In this document: piece after piece, positions 61,860 through 64,000 of the stretch | How the letters are laid out: every line of letters begins with the position of its first letter | Numbering within the stretch: the stretch's first letter is position 1 | The notes under the pieces: generated by a model | Databases searched by the model: none | Told to the model about the DNA's origin: nothing | What the model saw: the letters and a program-made list of their open reading frames with translations, nothing else | Position numbers and translations under genes: made by a program | DNA from: Malurus cyaneus samueli | Lineage: Eukaryota; Chordata; Aves; Passeriformes; Maluridae | Assembly (NCBI GenBank): GCA_009741485.1 | Contig: CM019236.1 | Location: forward strand, 62,567,625 to 62,631,624 | Reading direction: 5' to 3' | Length of the DNA stretch: 64,000 bases

Positions 61860-64000
61860 CCACCCACCTCCAGACCCCTATACCTGACGTGTGAGGTACC
61901 AAATCTATTTGCAAGCTGCCAGTCTTCAGCTGAAAAGGAGCCCTATTCCTTGTGTGGGCGGTGATCAGCAGGGACCAGCAGTGACCAGAATCCTGCCTTC
62001 ATACTCCACAGACCCTTGACTTAGGGCTGGACATGCCACAGAGCCCCCCCTGCACCTTTGGTGATGGGTTGGGACAGGACTCCTGAAACTGCAGGCTCTC
62101 TGAGAAGATCCCACCAAAGTCTCCTTCATCCTCCTCAGTGCTGTACAACCGGCTCATGTCCTCTCATGGAAAACTGGTGAGAGTCAATTTGGTTTTAACC
62201 AACATAATTTGATTTTACTTGGTGTTATTAAACATGGTTATAAAAAGAAAATAATTTGATTTCCAAAAGCAACTGGTGAATCTGAGTCGTGGATTCAAAT
62301 CTTCCGTGTCCCACTCTGGATAATTTTAAAGAGAGTATTTTAGAGATTGAAGTCTTCTTAATGCATCTAAATTTAATGAACAAAAAATGTAGTCACATTT
62401 GAAAATCTCTACCCCTTAATTTGGCAAGCAATATACAAGATACTCATGAAATGGCAAAACATTGAAACAATCTGGGCCAATTTTCCTAAACGGGAAAATT
62501 ATTCTAGATTGTATTACCAATTTCAAATAAATTTACAATCCAGAGTACATAGTTATTAAAATGTGATTGCGATGTCAGAATGTTATTGTGATATTCTGAA
62601 ACCAAGAAAGAAAATCCTTTTGCAAAGAGACAGATCTCGTAGTGTAAGAAATGAGTGACTAGGCAGGGGTCCTAGGCTGGTACATAAAGATATTATAGTT
62701 CTTGGAAAAGAACTACAGCAGTTGGAAAGAATAGCAGTTAAATGATCTCATGTTTTCTGCTTTTCTTGATAGAACACAAATTAATTGAATATGAGAAATA
62801 TTTTGATTAATTGGATTGAATTATCCCATGAGTTATAATTATGCATTTCCTGATTACAATTGTACTGCTCCTTGGAGTAGCTGATGTGATGGAGAACAGA
62901 ACTGACCTCTGGTTTTAGTATGAATGAAAGACCCGTGTCTGAATTAATTATTATATTAATAATAAGATAAACTATAGATTTGCTTTCCATTAGCATTACA
63001 GAACATTACAGAGCATTATTCAGTATGCTCTGCTATGTGTAGTAGTCATTCCTTAGTGACTAATTACAGGGATGATTGTGTGATATTTGAAATGCTGATC
63101 TCACTGTTCATCGTTGCTGTGAAATGTGAATAATTTCATGTACAGTCTGTGTGATTATATTGAATGCTGTGTGATGTAAACATGTCGCAGTCTGATATTT
63201 TCTGATCCTCTTTAGGACAGTATCTTTGAAATGTATGTTTGTAAATTATTAGTGTCCTTGATCATCAGTGAATAATCCTCAACTCCCTTTTTAGCTCACT
63301 AATATATAAGTGTAATTTGTATGTGGAACTGAGGGAAGACAACATTTTCCCATAAAAATCTGTAAGGACTGATCAAAATTGGAGAGACAGGGAGTAAGAA
63401 TACAGTTGGCAGAGAGTTGTAATAGCCAGTGTACATATCAGAAAACCAAGTTCTCATTTTTGGACATCCAGATCTGTGGTTTCTTTCAGAATTTAATTTT
63501 GAAAGTAAAAACTTCTGGCCAGCCCTCATGGTGCTAGTGCACTTTTTAATCCTTTTTGGAGCCAACCAAATATTTACTGTATCGTAAAAGAGTGTTGTAA
63601 ACCACTAATTTTAGGACCTATGTTTCTTGACCTTGGCAAGTGACATCAAAATATGGCAGTAGACGCCTACTGAGGGTGCTGCTGTCAGATGCACATGCTG
63701 TTACAGCTATGTCTTGGCTGACCACAATTTTGGAGGAGTTTTTGGGTTGTGTTTGGTATGATTTGTGGATACCTCCTAAATTCAACACCTTGGGATTGGT
63801 GGGAAACATCCGTGGGCCTTGATGGACCTCACTGGTGGTGAGTTCAGCAGAGGCTTTTTGGAGTCACGTCTGCATAGATGCTGAGCTGGACAAGAAGCAC
63901 CCATTAAACCGCCTGCCTCAGACCCGAGGTCTCCAAGATTTACTCAGCAGTGTGGTTAGACAGAGGTCAAAAGGCTTGAATGTTTTGACTAAAGTGCTGC
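61860..64000. other. Right end of the window, no supported gene
   Basis: AT-rich sequence with only short open frames. A complementary frame pair at 63618-63822 is open on both strands but has no motif. Confidence 0.5.

Noticed and set aside
1..64000. tRNA or rRNA genes, CRISPR arrays, bacterial operons or phage modules.
   Set aside because: None seen by eye. The splice sites, CR1 repeats and CpG-rich promoter mark the window as vertebrate nuclear DNA.

Overview
This is vertebrate nuclear DNA, most likely from a bird. The evidence is intron-exon structure with GT/AG splice sites, at least four CR1 LINE 3' fragments (two keep the characteristic ending of the type AAGGTCCCTTCCAACCCAAA), a probable endogenous-retrovirus LTR, one CpG-rich promoter, and long AT-rich stretches without genes. 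It is a draft assembly: there is one single N and one run of 15 N.

Layout. 1-5,070: the last five coding exons, stop codon and 3' UTR of a + strand gene whose serine/basic-rich tail I cannot name with certainty, with a CR1 fragment in one intron. 5,070-22,794: a nested inverted repeat of four copies (A forward, B reverse, C forward, D reverse) of one roughly 5.6-kb segment. Outer copies A and D are nearly identical; inner copies B and C are shorter and full of one-base insertions and deletions. A gap closed with uncorrected or wrongly joined long-read sequence explains this more simply than a biological amplicon. The segment carries exon-like coding signal on the + strand of D (minus strand of A), broken by small indels and one shared TGA.

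24,150-24,700: a CpG-rich promoter with a perfect palindromic NRF1-type site and an ERR-like site. 25,224-27,503: a small + strand gene candidate downstream of it. 28,400-64,000: mostly non-coding sequence with CR1 fragments, a probable solo LTR (about 40,471-41,200), homopolymers and a 15-N gap.

I found no credible new biological system. The most informative result is the four-fold inverted structure, which should be treated as an assembly question first. Any apparent duplication of genes in 5-23 kb should not be trusted until raw reads are checked.
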